From assembly GCA_013268835.1 (NCBI GenBank), contig JABFSX010000007.1, positions 1 through 54,547 on the forward strand: a stretch of 54,547 nucleotides of DNA, given 5' to 3'. The stretch comes from Candidatus Altimarinota bacterium (lineage in GTDB: Bacteria; Patescibacteriota; Gracilibacteria; BD1-5; UBA2023). Both the position numbers and the translations under genes were made by a program. The notes under the pieces are model-generated. The model saw only the letters and a list, made by a program, of their open reading frames with translations, searched no databases and was not told the DNA's origin. Below, piece after piece: positions 1 to 9,483 of the stretch (position 1 is its first letter; each line of letters opens with the position of its first letter).

Positions 1-78
1 TATCGAGCAAGATTCCACTCTGTTGAATATGTCATAAAAATATTTGAATTATAGAAAGATAATAGGTTTATTGTATAA

Positions 79-103
79 AAAATCCCCTGTTTTGGAAGGG
101 GAA
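79..103 (-). terminator. rho-independent terminator after oligoribonuclease
   Basis: On the minus strand CCCC and GGGG (+ strand 84-87 and 98-101) form a stem around an A-rich loop, followed by a run of Ts (+ strand As 77-82). It sits 14 bases past the TAA of the oligoribonuclease gene, as expected for its intrinsic terminator. Confidence 0.7.
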
Positions 104-115
104 ATTTTGGAAAGA

Positions 116-718
116 TTATGGTTTGAAATGTAGGAATCTGAGGAGTGCGGCACGAGTAGCCATCATATCGCCTTTAGCGGAATGAGCTTGAAATCCTGTA
201 ATATGAAATACTTCACTAATTCCTCCTGGTTTTGATAGGCTCGTACTCTGAAATGGGAGTTTGATTTTATTGTATCTTGCGATAGCATTGGCTTGATTTG
301 CAATCGACTTAGTATCGATAATATCATTTCCAAGACTTTCCATCAAAATTGTTCGACGAGAACGATCAAATATACTCGAAAGAAATACAATATCAGCGGT
401 AACATATTGTCCCACAATAATTGGCTTTGTTCCTGGAACAAAATGTGTAGCAAGAAATCCTGCAAATACATCACAAAATTCCTCATATGAACGACCTGCT
501 GCAATACGATCAAGAGTGAAACCATTGTAATCTAAGGCAGCTCGATCAATAGTGACATCATTCGGAGGACAAAGATCCATAAGAAGCTCTCCAATAATCT
601 CAAATTGATCATCAAGTACCATCATTCCCACCTCAATAACTCCATGTTGAAATGGATTCAATCCAGTCATCTCAAGATCCATCAAGAGATAGGTTCATGT
701 TTTAGTTTGATTTTCCAT
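116..718 (-). CDS. orn: Oligoribonuclease-type 3'-5' exoribonuclease (DEDDh)
   Basis: A 200-residue protein that probably degrades short RNA oligomers to mononucleotides, the last step of mRNA turnover. The DEDDh signature is visible: DLEMTG near residue 15 (Exo I), an Asp in the ADIVFL segment (Exo II) and H-S-A-K-G-D near the C-terminus (Exo III). Length matches the family (about 180-200). The ATG at 718 is preferred over the internal Met-Met because it adds MENQTKTGTYLL, whose glycine is a TGA codon and which leads directly into the first motif. The gene ends in TAA followed by a terminator. It is divergent from rlmE at 789. It could be another DEDDh exonuclease such as an epsilon-like proofreader, but the compact single-domain size favours oligoribonuclease. 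Confidence 0.88.
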
Positions 719-788
719 ACAAAAAGACTACGATATAAGCGAATTACACGACAATAGTGTATAGAGATTTCCTTATCTGTCAATCATT

Positions 789-1394
789 ATGACCAAACCT
801 TTTATTATCCAAGACCCCTATTTTGACAAAGCAAAAAAACTCGGATTTAGAGCAAGAAGTGCATTTAAACTTATCGAAATACAAGAGAAATATAATATCA
901 TCCATTCCAAGATGAATGTGCTCGATGTGTGAGCAGCTCCAGGGAGTTTTCTCCAAGTAATCGGAAAAATCGTCGACACCGAACACAAGGTAGTAGGAAT
1001 AGACATCACAAAAATTGATCCGAATTTGGGTCGACCAAATATCTACCTCCTCCAAGAGAGTATTTTTGAATATGAAAAAGTTCGAACCTACCTCGATAGT
1101 CTCCAAATCTGACAATTCGATCTCATCACTTCTGATATTGCCCCATCAACTACAGGTATGACTGGAGTAGATCAATATAGATCAGTCGAACTCAATCTTG
1201 CCATCCTCGATGTTGCAAAGGTTTTCTTGAAAAAATGAGGAAATCTCGTACTCAAGGTCTTTGTCTGAGAAGACGTCAATGATCTTATGTTACCGCTCAA
1301 AGAGAATTTCATCAAAGTAAGCCGATTCAAACCAAAGGCTTGCCGCGACCGGAGTTTCGAGGAGTATTTTATCGCAATGGGAAAGAAAGAATAA
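789..1394 (+). CDS. rlmE: 23S rRNA 2'-O-ribose methyltransferase RlmE (FtsJ family)
   Basis: A 201-residue SAM-dependent methyltransferase of the FtsJ/RrmJ family, which methylates U2552 in the A-loop of 23S rRNA. Motif I reads DVGAAPGSF, with the first glycine encoded by TGA; SDIAPSTTG carries the catalytic Asp; LVLKVF carries the catalytic Lys; the C-terminal RSFEEYF with its Glu completes the K-D-K-E type tetrad. Four of roughly eleven glycines are TGA codons. The start ATG at 789 begins MTKPFIIQDPYF, directly before the conserved R-S-A-F-K-L segment. The stop lies two bases from the stop of the converging cupredoxin gene, leaving essentially no intergenic DNA. Confidence 0.93.
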
Positions 1395-1396
1395 TA

Positions 1397-2695
1397 TTAT
1401 TTAGCGTTCTTTAATACTTTTAAACAAACCGGGGTATCAACCCTAAGATCAGAACAAAATGTGTTCAGATCTACTCGAGGAACTGATGATAATATTGCAT
1501 AACCAATAATTCACTCATAATAAGCGGATTTCTGTGATGTTGAGAGATTTTTTACGAGACTCTCCGATTTTTCAAGATGATGACTCGTAAAATGTTTCAT
1601 CATAGTTATTCCAATTCCTTTGAGGCAAAACTCACTATCCTGCGAAGATATATCTGATTTCGTGCAAAATTTTACTACTCCAGTGAAATCTCATATATGG
1701 GAACGTAAATATCCAAGATGAGCATAGAGATAACATGTAGGCTTCTCATCATTCTTGGCAATCTTACATCGAGCAAATGGGTCATCTATGCTCCATCCGA
1801 GTGAATTAGAACCAGCATGGCCTATATCACCCCAGAACATCTCCATCCATACTCACTCAAAACAACGATAAACAAATATATTATTCGACATTGTACGACA
1901 TGCTAGAAGGGATTTTTCAACATCTCTCTTGTTTGAAAACATAACCCCATGACCGACCCCATGATAACAACTCCCTTGATGTTTTTCTGGAATATTCGAA
2001 CAAACAGTTTCAGGATTTTTCTGAAGTTCAGGATGATGAAGAAATAATTCTTCAAGAATACCATGCATATATCACCCAGCACATACATCATCTACAGAAG
2101 TATTTTCTATATTTCCATTGGACCATGTCATAGCACGAGAAAATCAAAAAAGCTCATAAGCACGATGCCCAAGATCATGGGACATATCATGACAATTTCT
2201 AGAAAGTCTAGTATCTGATTCAAGGGTACGAATCATATGTGATATACTCGTATCATCGTGTGGATCTAGCATAGCAAGGAATTTATCACGAGTTTTTTTG
2301 AGTGATTCTTTAGTTTTATCAATTGGAATAAACGGCCTACTTGGATCAATAACACGAATAATTCCACGATGATTCGATTTTTCATGATTATGATAAGCAT
2401 AGGTTCCTGTTGTCTTGAATACATAGACGAATAAACCCCCAGGCGCATACGCTCGACGAGCATCAAACGATGAAAAATCCGTATGGAGCGGATGTGGATC
2501 TGATGCTGTCCACATAGGAAAATCTGACTGATTCCAAAATAAAATAGGAACACCAATAGATACCTCAATAAAATCAGAATTATATCCAGAATTAGTATAG
2601 ATAATATTATGGATTGGGGGATCAATTATATCAGTCAGATTAGTGGACTGGATAAGTGGAAAAAATGAAACTAATAATCAAATTAGATAATACAT
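1397..2695 (-). CDS. Secreted cupredoxin with His/Cys-rich C-terminal domain
   Basis: A 432-residue protein starting with a hydrophobic export signal (MYYLIGLLVSFFPL). Residues about 30-115 look like a cupredoxin: a HPLH segment and G-T-Y-A-Y-H-N-H-E followed by R-G-I-I-R-V, where the usual blue-copper Cys is replaced by His/Tyr. Residues about 165-430 form a second domain rich in paired Cys and His: CHDMSHDLGH, CAGGYMHG, CYHGVGHG, then more Cys-containing segments to the end. I do not recognise this domain; the motif spacing suggests metal or haem binding. It is the last gene of the run that begins with alaS, 21 bases after the esterase. Copper binding is an inference from fold-level similarity. 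Many internal TGA codons are read as Gly. Confidence 0.75.
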
Positions 2696-2716
2696 AGAAA
2701 AATATGTCACACTAAA

Positions 2717-3343
2717 TTATAACCAACCCACAATATCAGAAATCTCATCATGAGAAATAGTATGACCGATTGGATATATCCGAACCATTGGTTCTATAGA
2801 TAAATCCTGAACCAATTGAGCTGCGAGATGACTCGATTCTACTGAGATAACCCTGTCTTGATCGCCATGTCAGATAAATACTCTTTTTGAAGAATAAGGC
2901 TCTTTATGTATATGAGCTATATCGATCTCAGCCAAGAGTCGACCAGAAAGTGCAATAATCCCACCGATTAATTCTGGCGACCTATAGAGAGTATAATATG
3001 ACATTATGGCTCATTGACTGAATCCCATGAGAAAAATCTGCTCAGGACTCAGTTGATATTTCCCTGCAATTTCTTTGATACAATTCAAAATATACTCATA
3101 TCCTCTTTTAACATCCTCCGTGTTGTAGAGAGGTTTTCCCGTAGAAAAATCAACGGGATACCAAGCATATCGACCATTTCCAAGAGAAAAACATCACTGC
3201 AAAGAAAAAATATATGTGTCCTCAGGAAAATTAGGAGCAAGACCAAATAAATCATCTTGGTTAGATCCAACACCATGAAGCATAATAATACACTTGGCGT
3301 CTTTCGTAGGATTTTCAGGAATGCGAGAGAGGATTTTTTGCAT
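2717..3343 (-). CDS. Alpha/beta-hydrolase, carboxylesterase/phospholipase family
   Basis: A 208-residue hydrolase of the Abhydrolase_2 (carboxylesterase/acyl-protein thioesterase) type. The nucleophile elbow is GFSQG, where the last Gly is a TGA codon; the acid lies in GHGDQD (again TGA for the first Gly) and the His in PIGHTISHDE close to the C-terminus. An oxyanion-type LHGVGSN segment lies near residue 23. Length is typical of the family. There is no signal peptide, so a cytosolic esterase or lysophospholipase role is likely. The start is six bases beyond the stop of the DUF1653 gene, suggesting co-transcription. The substrate cannot be read from sequence; lysophospholipid would fit the lipid-salvage operon nearby. 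Confidence 0.88.
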
Positions 3344-3349
3344 ATAATT

Positions 3350-3604
3350 TTATATTTGGGTAAATCTCTGAATCTTTTCTCCATTCCATTCGACCATATC
3401 ATACCACATAGAGAGTGGACGAACAGCAAAACCATATCCATACACCCAAGAATCTGGTTGTACTTCATACAGTGGACGATAGACGACTATATCTTCCTCA
3501 GTTTCTGAGTGCTTCGCTATACCAATCACCTCATATGTATGATCCATTCATCCAGTGGATTTGTAGTGACGCCAGTGAGAATGAGGGAGAGGAAACTTTT
3601 GCAT
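3350..3604 (-). CDS. DUF1653 family protein
   Basis: An 84-residue protein matching the DUF1653 pattern: W-R-H-Y-K near the start, Y-E-V-I-G-I-A-K-H-S-E-T, V-V-Y-R-P-L-Y and V-R-P-L-S-M-W in order. The family is widespread, small, and of unknown function; some members are fused to housekeeping enzymes. The ATG at 3604 is chosen because it places W-R-H-Y-K about ten residues in, as in relatives, and a TGA codon upstream of the internal Met encodes Gly. It lies one base after the preceding hypothetical gene and six bases before the esterase gene, so it is almost certainly in the same transcript. Confidence 0.85.
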
Positions 3605-3605
3605 A

Positions 3606-4157
3606 CTATCAAACGGAAATAGGAGAATAAATTTCTGTAAATAGATAATCAAATCTATTTTCTTCTCATAGACTAATTATGATTCACTTTAAAATAAATA
3701 AAATACTTGAATAGTATTCAGTAATCAAATCTAACTTTAATTCCTCGGGTTTGAGCTTACTTTCAATAAAATCTGTTTCTTTAATATATCCTTCTGAGCC
3801 TAGCAATCATATATGTGGATCTTTATAATGCGTTAGCCAATTTCTAAAAATGGAAAGTTGTCTAATATTATTTAGATGGGTCTTATTCCAATCTCAAAAT
3901 AAACTTTGATTCTTATATAGTACCTTAATTTTTCCCTGAATAGACTCTCTCTCAAAGACTTCAAAATTAATTTCAGATAATCAAAGTCATATTAAATTTA
4001 AACATGCTTCAAGTCAAGAATGTAACAAAACTATAGAATTAGCAGATAATGCAAGCTCTTGATTGAAATCAAGTTCTTTTCAAATTCGAGAATTCAAAAT
4101 TAATTTAACTTGCTCAAAAAATAGTTGATCCGCATAAAAATGCACTCTAAAAGTCAT
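3606..4157 (-). CDS. Hypothetical protein, about 183 residues
   Basis: An intact frame only when TGA is read as glycine; about ten TGA codons are used. The product is Asn/Ile/Leu-rich, with likely alpha-helical segments (LALSANSIVLLHSGLEACLNL) and no clear catalytic motif, signal peptide or membrane span. I do not recognise a family. A segment reading L-S-I-F-R-N-W-L-T-H-Y could suit a HEPN- or AbiV-like helical fold, but this is weak. It lies 13 bases after alaS and one base before the DUF1653 gene. Its coding DNA is richer in A and T than its neighbours. Confidence 0.6.
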
Positions 4158-4170
4158 AATAATTTTAGTA

Positions 4171-5982
4171 CTACTTCACCAAAACTGCCTTAATACGTCT
4201 TACTCCTGCTGAACTCGATTCTTCTTTCTGGATTTTAAAGTGACCCATTTCTTTCGAATTCTCGACATGAGGACCACCACAGAGCTCACGAGAATAGGTG
4301 ACACCAGTAGTCCCTACCATAGCATATACTTTTACGATATCTGGATATTTTTCCCAGAATGCTCACTCCACTCCAGAGTTCTTAGCTTCTGTTTTATCCA
4401 TATTCGTCATCGTCACCACGAGTCCAGAATCGATGGCTTCATTTACATAATCCTCAACTGCCTTGATCTGCTCAGGAGTCATCTTCTCAGGATGAGTGAA
4501 ATCAAACCGAAGACGCTCAGCCGTAATATTGGATCCTGCCTGATGTACTCCTTCTCCGAGAACCTTACGAAGACCAGCCAACATCAGATGACAAGCTGAG
4601 TGAAGTGCCGTTGTCTCAGCTCCATCATCAGCAAGTCCACCCTTGAACTTCCCTGCGGAAGCAGTACGAGAGAGTTCTTGATGTTTTTCAAATGCAATAT
4701 TGAATCCATCTACATCAACAGTAAGTCATTGTTCTTTTGCGAGCTCAACGGTCATCTCAAGAGGAAATCCATAAGTGTCAAAAAGTGTGAATGCTTTTCC
4801 ACCAGAAATCTGGGTCACTTGTTGACCACTTCTCTCGAATGCAATCTTGAATCCATTTACAATCTTATCAAACTCTCGAACTCCATCCTTGAGTGTCTTA
4901 CTGAACTTTCCTTCTTCAATAGAGAGTTCATTCTTGATTTTTTCTGCATTATTCCGAACACTTTCATAGATCCCTGAGAATTGCTCGATATAGATATCAG
5001 CAATCTGAGTCGTAAATGGCTGCTCATATCCCATCTTATAGGCTTCACGGATCGCTCGACGGATGAGACGACGAAGGATATATCCTTGATCAATATTCTT
5101 TGGAACTACTCCATCAGAGATCATATGTGTTGCAGCTCTCAGATGATCAGCAATGATACGAGCTCATCGTTCATTATAGTTCTCTTCTCCAACAATTTCT
5201 CGAATCTTGATAAGGACTGGAGCGAAGAGATCTGTCTCATAAACACTCTTCATCTTGTTGAGTGTCACCGTACATCTCTCGATACCCATACCAGTATCTA
5301 CACACTGTGCTGGAAGGTTCACGAGAGTATTCGCATCAACGCGATTGTACTGCATGAATACGTTGTTCCAGATTTCCATCCACATCTTGGAATCTGTTCC
5401 TTTATTGGATCCACGAGGTGGTTTTCCTTCTCCCATCCAATAGAATATTTCTGTATCTGGACCACAAGGACCAGTTGGACCCGCTGCCCACCAGTTATCC
5501 TCAGCTGGAAGATATGCAATACGATCTTCAGGCATTCCGATAGATTTCCAGATATTTGCTGAGTCCTCATCACGAGGAGCATTCTCATCTCACTCAAACA
5601 CCGTTACTGATATCATCTCTGGATCAAGTGCAAGCCAATCTTTGCTCGTGAGGAATTCCCAACTCATCTTGATAGATTCATCCTTAAAATAATCCCCAAG
5701 AGACCAGTTTCAGAGCATTTCAAAGAATGTACAATGAGTATCATCACCGACATCATCGATATCCCCAGTTCGTACACACTTCTGTACGTCCACAAGACGC
5801 TTACCGAGTGGATGAGGCTCACCCAGAAGATATGGAACGAGCGGTTGCATACCTGCAGTATTGAAGAGTACTGATGGATCATTCTCAGGTACGAGGGGTG
5901 CTGATGGGATCACTGCATGATTTTTACTTTTGAAAAAATCGAGATATTTTTGGCGGATTTCTGAAGCAAGGATAATAGACAT
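4171..5982 (-). CDS. alaS: Alanyl-tRNA synthetase lacking the C-terminal C-Ala domain
   Basis: A 603-residue class II synthetase that charges tRNA-Ala. The N-terminus [17 protein letters not shown] is canonical, followed by GMQPLVPYL, the TGDIDDVG segment, GCGPDTEIF-like motif 2 (here [10 protein letters not shown]) and VDTGMGIER (motif 3 region). The editing domain is present: HSACH (H-x3-H) around residue 490 and C-G-G-P-H near 570. The protein stops soon after the [10 protein letters not shown] segment, so the coiled-coil and C-Ala region found in the usual 850-880-residue enzyme is missing. The start at 5982 is chosen over an upstream in-frame Met because it gives the family's normal N-terminus. 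It appears to lead a five-gene run. Confidence 0.96.
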
Positions 5983-6009
5983 AGACAAATTAAAAAAAAT
6001 ATTGACTAG

Positions 6010-6015
6010 ATTATA
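6010..6015 (-). promoter_or_regulatory. -10 element upstream of alaS
   Basis: Minus-strand TATAAT lies 27 bases before the alaS ATG, after the T-rich stretch TTTTTCTG. No good -35 hexamer is found at the usual distance, so this is a tentative promoter call. Confidence 0.4.
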
Positions 6016-6044
6016 CAGAAAAATCTGAAAAATCCACTTAATAT

Positions 6045-6073
6045 TTGACAAGAGAGGGTGTGAGTGATATTTT
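6045..6073 (+). promoter_or_regulatory. Plus-strand promoter of the 6.1-6.4 kb unit
   Basis: TTGACA (6045-6050) and TATTTT (6068-6073) are separated by 17 bases. With the strong terminator at 6402-6433 this defines a plus-strand transcript of about 350 nt starting near 6080, divergent from alaS. Confidence 0.5.
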
Positions 6074-6171
6074 AAGATAGTCCGCCACTATCGTGCGGGA
6101 AGTGATCACTGGCAATCTGCCACACTCAACTTTCCCTATTCGAAGTGATACGGATGGGGTGGAGTATTTAG

Positions 6172-6381
6172 ATGGCGACTTTCTCTGACTGCGATTTCCG
6201 CATTCATTGCGAACCGGCAATATCGATGAGTCCCGAAGCATTTCTCATGATCACACTGTGCCTGCTTATTCTTGCAGGCACTCTCTGGGGCATCTATATA
6301 GTATCCAGAAAGATACTGAAGCCTCTGGGAGAGAAAATGAGAAAGAAGATCCGGATATGGAGAATTATCTATCTCCGCTAA
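6172..6381 (+). CDS. Possible small single-span membrane protein (or structured RNA)
   Basis: An open frame of 69 codons; an internal ATG at 6226 would give 51 residues starting M-S-P-E-A-F. It encodes one convincing hydrophobic span (LMITLCLLILAGTLWGIYIV) followed by a strongly basic tail (KMRKKIRIWRIIYLR), the typical signature of a small inner-membrane protein. It uses no TGA codon and its DNA is visibly more GC-rich than the rest of the window, with CGG, CGC, CTG and GGC codons that are rarer elsewhere. The stretch also folds into hairpins, for instance GTGCCTGC/GCAGGCAC at 6258-6281, so a non-coding RNA about 350 nt long is an alternative. Bases 5983-6171 hold only promoter elements and the presumed leader of this unit. 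No homologue recognised. Confidence 0.4.
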   Translation: MATFSDCDFRIHCEPAISMSPEAFLMITLCLLILAGTLWGIYIVSRKILKPLGEKMRKKIRIWRIIYLR

Positions 6382-6385
6382 ATAT

Positions 6386-6395
6386 CCCCCCCCCC
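6386..6395 (+). repeat. Poly-C tract (C10)
   Basis: Ten consecutive Cs in an AT-rich genome, between the TAA of the small frame (6381) and the terminator hairpin. It could be slippage-prone or a sequencing error. Confidence 0.9.
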
Positions 6396-6401
6396 TCGCT
6401 C

Positions 6402-6433
6402 GCCACCAACCTCATGTTGGTGGCTTGTTTTTT
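6402..6433 (+). terminator. Strong rho-independent terminator (plus strand)
   Basis: Perfect nine-base stem GCCACCAAC/GTTGGTGGC with loop CTCAT, followed by TTGTTTTTT. Polarity is clearly plus-strand. The T-run overlaps the stop codon of the converging MFS gene. Confidence 0.85.
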
Positions 6434-7598
6434 ATTTCTCTATCTGAATCCCCTTCCATCCCCCATAGAGCGCTACGAATGAGAGGAATCCGAGAAAGAG
6501 TGAAATCCCGATATATGAGTGCATGTGGAGTATCTTCTCAGAGATAAACATCGTGATAGCGCCCACGAATGAGAGAGTAAATCCATAAAGTGCTGAGATA
6601 TGTGCCTCATCTGGATCTTTTCCCAAAAGTGAAAAGAAATATGATTCTGCAAGATTAACCGCTCCACCGAAGAAAAATCCAACGAGAGATGCAAGAATCT
6701 GAACAATAAAATATTGATTCAAACCCTTAGCAAAACCAAGAATCGTAGAAAATAGAAATACAATTAGCACAAATCCACTCGTAATTAATACAAAAGATTG
6801 GAGTCTTTTTTCAGACATTTTCACAGAAAGAATATTTCCCAGAATTGCTCCAACTGAAGAAAAAATGAGGAGAAATGATGAGGCAAAATTAGACTTACCA
6901 AAAAATTCTTTGGAATAGTTGATTGCGACTTGCGATGCCTCAACGGATATCTGCCAGAAACATGCAAGGCCAATCATAAATATCCCAAAACGCACAAAGA
7001 GCTTTCGATAGAGTGCAAGAGAAAAATGAAAATCACTCTTTTCTCGCTTCGTATTAGCAAACTTTAATACAAAAAATGCTCCAACAAGAATAAGTACAAA
7101 ATATACAATTCCCTCCATAAAAAGCGAATCAGTCTCCCCTATTTTTGAACCAACTATCGTACCAATAATTAGAAACACGATAAATATAATCGTAGTGAAT
7201 GCTCCAATAGTCGAAGATCCCATGGTCGATGTTGATATTTCTCGCCCGATAAGAGTATTTTTTCCGATCACATAGAGACTATAGGCAAGCCCTATACCAA
7301 TCATAGAAATATTAAAAAAATACGGTGAGATATTCGGAAGCCATATTGCTGAGAAAAAAGCCGTTATACCAACTCCCAAAGCAATAAAAAGCATCAATCG
7401 TTCGCTATATCTCGCGTAGAGCATACCTCCTATAAGATAGGCGATCATACTCCCGATAAGTACATATCCAGAGATGGATTCAAGTGTAGGAGTAAAACTA
7501 GTTCCATCATACACTCCCCAGAAAAAATACTTCACTCAAGCATAGAAAAGGCTCCAAAAGGCAATAAGAGAAAGAAGAGAAATAAGTGATCGTCGCAT
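6432..7598 (-). CDS. MFS transporter, possibly lysophospholipid/LplT-like
   Basis: A 388-residue protein with about eleven or twelve hydrophobic spans spread over its length, short loops, and MFS-like features such as the first-half loop Y-A-R-Y-S-E-R-L. It starts at 7598 (MRRSLISLLSLIAFW); a TGA-encoded Gly in FYAGVKYFF interrupts the frame under the standard code. It is the last gene of the operon that carries the PlsC-ACP-ligase fusion, 12 bases after the phosphopantetheinyl transferase. In Escherichia coli the MFS protein LplT is paired with Aas for lysophospholipid uptake, so the same role is proposed here from context. Sequence alone supports only MFS membership. Confidence 0.8.
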
Positions 7599-7610
7599 AA
7601 GATAAAAAAA

Positions 7611-8177
7611 TTAGGAAGAAATATAAGAGAGATACATATTATCCTCAGATGTTGACTGAATCCAGTACGTTTGACCCAAATAAGCAAACTCATATACCCC
7701 CAAGCTTATGATTTGCTGAAGGTGTATCTCATTCATCGTATCCAATTTTCATCAGATAAGCTTGATAACTGATTCTTTTGCTGTCCATAATATATAAAAA
7801 TTGTTCCAATTTTTCCCTCCAAGAATATCATAATCACTCATAGGATGAGACTCAAGAAGTGATGAGTCTCGCTCCTCATGTTCTGCTATATCGATACCTG
7901 TTGGACGTTCAGAAACAATAAAAGCCACATAATTTTCTGAGTGGGATATTGACCAATGCAAAGTTACTCATCATCCGATATTGATTGGTACTGGCCTTCC
8001 ATTTTGATCTTTTTCGAGTCAGCCCATATAGTTATATTCCCGTAAGAGATGTTCAAAAAGGTGATAACGTACCTCAATACTCTCGTCAGAGAATTCTGCA
8101 GACAATAAAAATGGATACTTATCTTGAATAGTATGAAATACTTCTTGAGATTTTTTATGGTATTCTTGATAGTACAT
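7611..8177 (-). CDS. 4'-phosphopantetheinyl transferase
   Basis: A 188-residue protein of the Sfp/HetI-type transferase family, which transfers phosphopantetheine from CoA to the serine of carrier proteins. Visible motifs in order: GRPVPIN, then T-L-H-W-S-I-S-H-S (substrate/CoA-binding, His after Ser), G-I-D-I-A-E-H (Mg-binding Asp) and W-T-A-K-E-S-V-I-K (catalytic Glu-Lys). Two adjacent TGA codons encode Gly before V-T-L-H-W. The ATG at 8177, one base beyond the preceding stop, is chosen; a TTG 36 bases further upstream is possible. Its probable target is the carrier domain inside the fusion protein two genes upstream. Confidence 0.85.
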
Positions 8178-8178
8178 A

Positions 8179-9477
8179 TTATGGGAGTAAAAAACTAAGA
8201 CGAGATCGATCAATGGTTAATAGGAATTCTTTTTCTGTAGAGATAAAATTTTCTCCTGTTTTCTCTTTTGTATCAATGAAAGCAACGAAGTCCAACTCTT
8301 GATGTGGGGCACCGTATTCGGTATTTATTTTTTTAAGGATATCATGTGGTGGATAGGTAATCCCTGTGGCAATTCGACTCAGTGTGATATGAAGTCACTC
8401 ATCATCTCCATACTCTGGGAGGTATGACTTGGTTATGAGTGCAGAACAGACGTGATTTGCATCACTATAGTAGTTAAATGAAAAATCATATGGAATATCT
8501 ACTTGAGTAAGTGTTTTTTGTATCGCTCGCTGTATACGAGCTGAAGAGAATCGAGTTCTCATAACTCCAAGATAATCGTTATGAAAAGCGAGGTTTTGGA
8601 TTGGCGTAATATGTACCCCAGTTCCAACTGCTTCGATAATATAATGCATAGTATCAATCAGATTTTTTGAAACACTTTCTTTGTATTCTTTTTTGAGATA
8701 TTCACCCGTTCCGATATACATCGACATATGTTTCCAAAAACCTGGAATACTCACATTCGTAGCTGCCCAATTCCGACGAGAGATAATGATATCTCCAGGC
8801 TTTATAGTGGGTAATATTTTCTCAAGATTTTCCTGATTTATCCTCCCTGAATCTCGTCGTGAAAAATAAATATGCGAAATAAACATCCCAAATCGTTTTG
8901 ATACCCAGGATATCACGAGAGTGATACGGTATCGAAAATAATACCATATATTGATCCAGTCATGAGAAAATCTCTTTTCTACCCTTCCAGCGGATCGCTC
9001 AGGTCGATCAAAAACCTGGGAAAGACTTGAATCCACTTCATCCCGAAGGGTCAAGAAATATTCTCTCGGATAGATCAATATTGTATAAAATCGTATATGA
9101 TACATATATCTCGCCAGAGTAGAGTAGTTCTCCCGAAATACATCATCCAGATATTGTCGTAAGAACTCCTCATGATCACCAAAACATTCACGAAGCTCGT
9201 AAACCATATTATAATAAGTCGTGATACTTGCATATTGTACTACAAAGCTATTCTTATTTCAAAATCCAAAAAAAGATCTCCAATACATAGAACGAATAAT
9301 CTTCTTCAGTAATCCAAATGGTTTTACTATCTTTTTCCAGATCTTAGCAATTCGAGCCTTATCATCAGTACTATAGAGTCAATCCGTTCGGAGAAAAACT
9401 GGATCAGACCTCAGTTCTTGAAGAGCTTTTTCGAATTCAGTATCGATAGAATGTAGTATTTTAGCGTATGGTTTCAT
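8179..9477 (-). CDS. YiiX/YebB-like permuted papain-fold protein
   Basis: A 432-residue protein. The C-terminal half (about residues 215-400) shows the YiiX/NlpC-P60 permuted arrangement: K-P-G-D-I-I-I-S-R, then K-H-M-S-M-Y-I-G with the catalytic His, and finally N-H-V-C-S-A-L-I with the catalytic Cys. The N-terminal half is helical and basic, with no recognised domain and no signal peptide, though aromatic-rich stretches could associate with the membrane. Permuted papain enzymes act on amides or on acyl groups (LRAT-like members are acyltransferases), which would suit the lipid-modifying neighbours: it sits six bases after the PlsC-ACP-ligase gene and one base before the transferase gene. 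The substrate is unknown. Confidence 0.78.
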
Positions 9478-9483
9478 AGAGAA

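Noticed and set aside
6200-6225. A second copy of the palindromic element (TCATTGCGAA at 6204-6213)
   Set aside because: Only ten bases match and there is no opposite inverted arm at the right distance.
6038-6241. Minus-strand reading frame in the 6.1 kb island
   Set aside because: Composition is unlike a protein, and promoter and terminator polarity is plus-strand.
6050-6400. Candidate tmRNA, RNase P RNA or SRP RNA
   Set aside because: Size and structure fit, but the conserved cores (tRNA-like ends, GAGGAAAGTCC, GGAAGNAGC) are absent on both strands.
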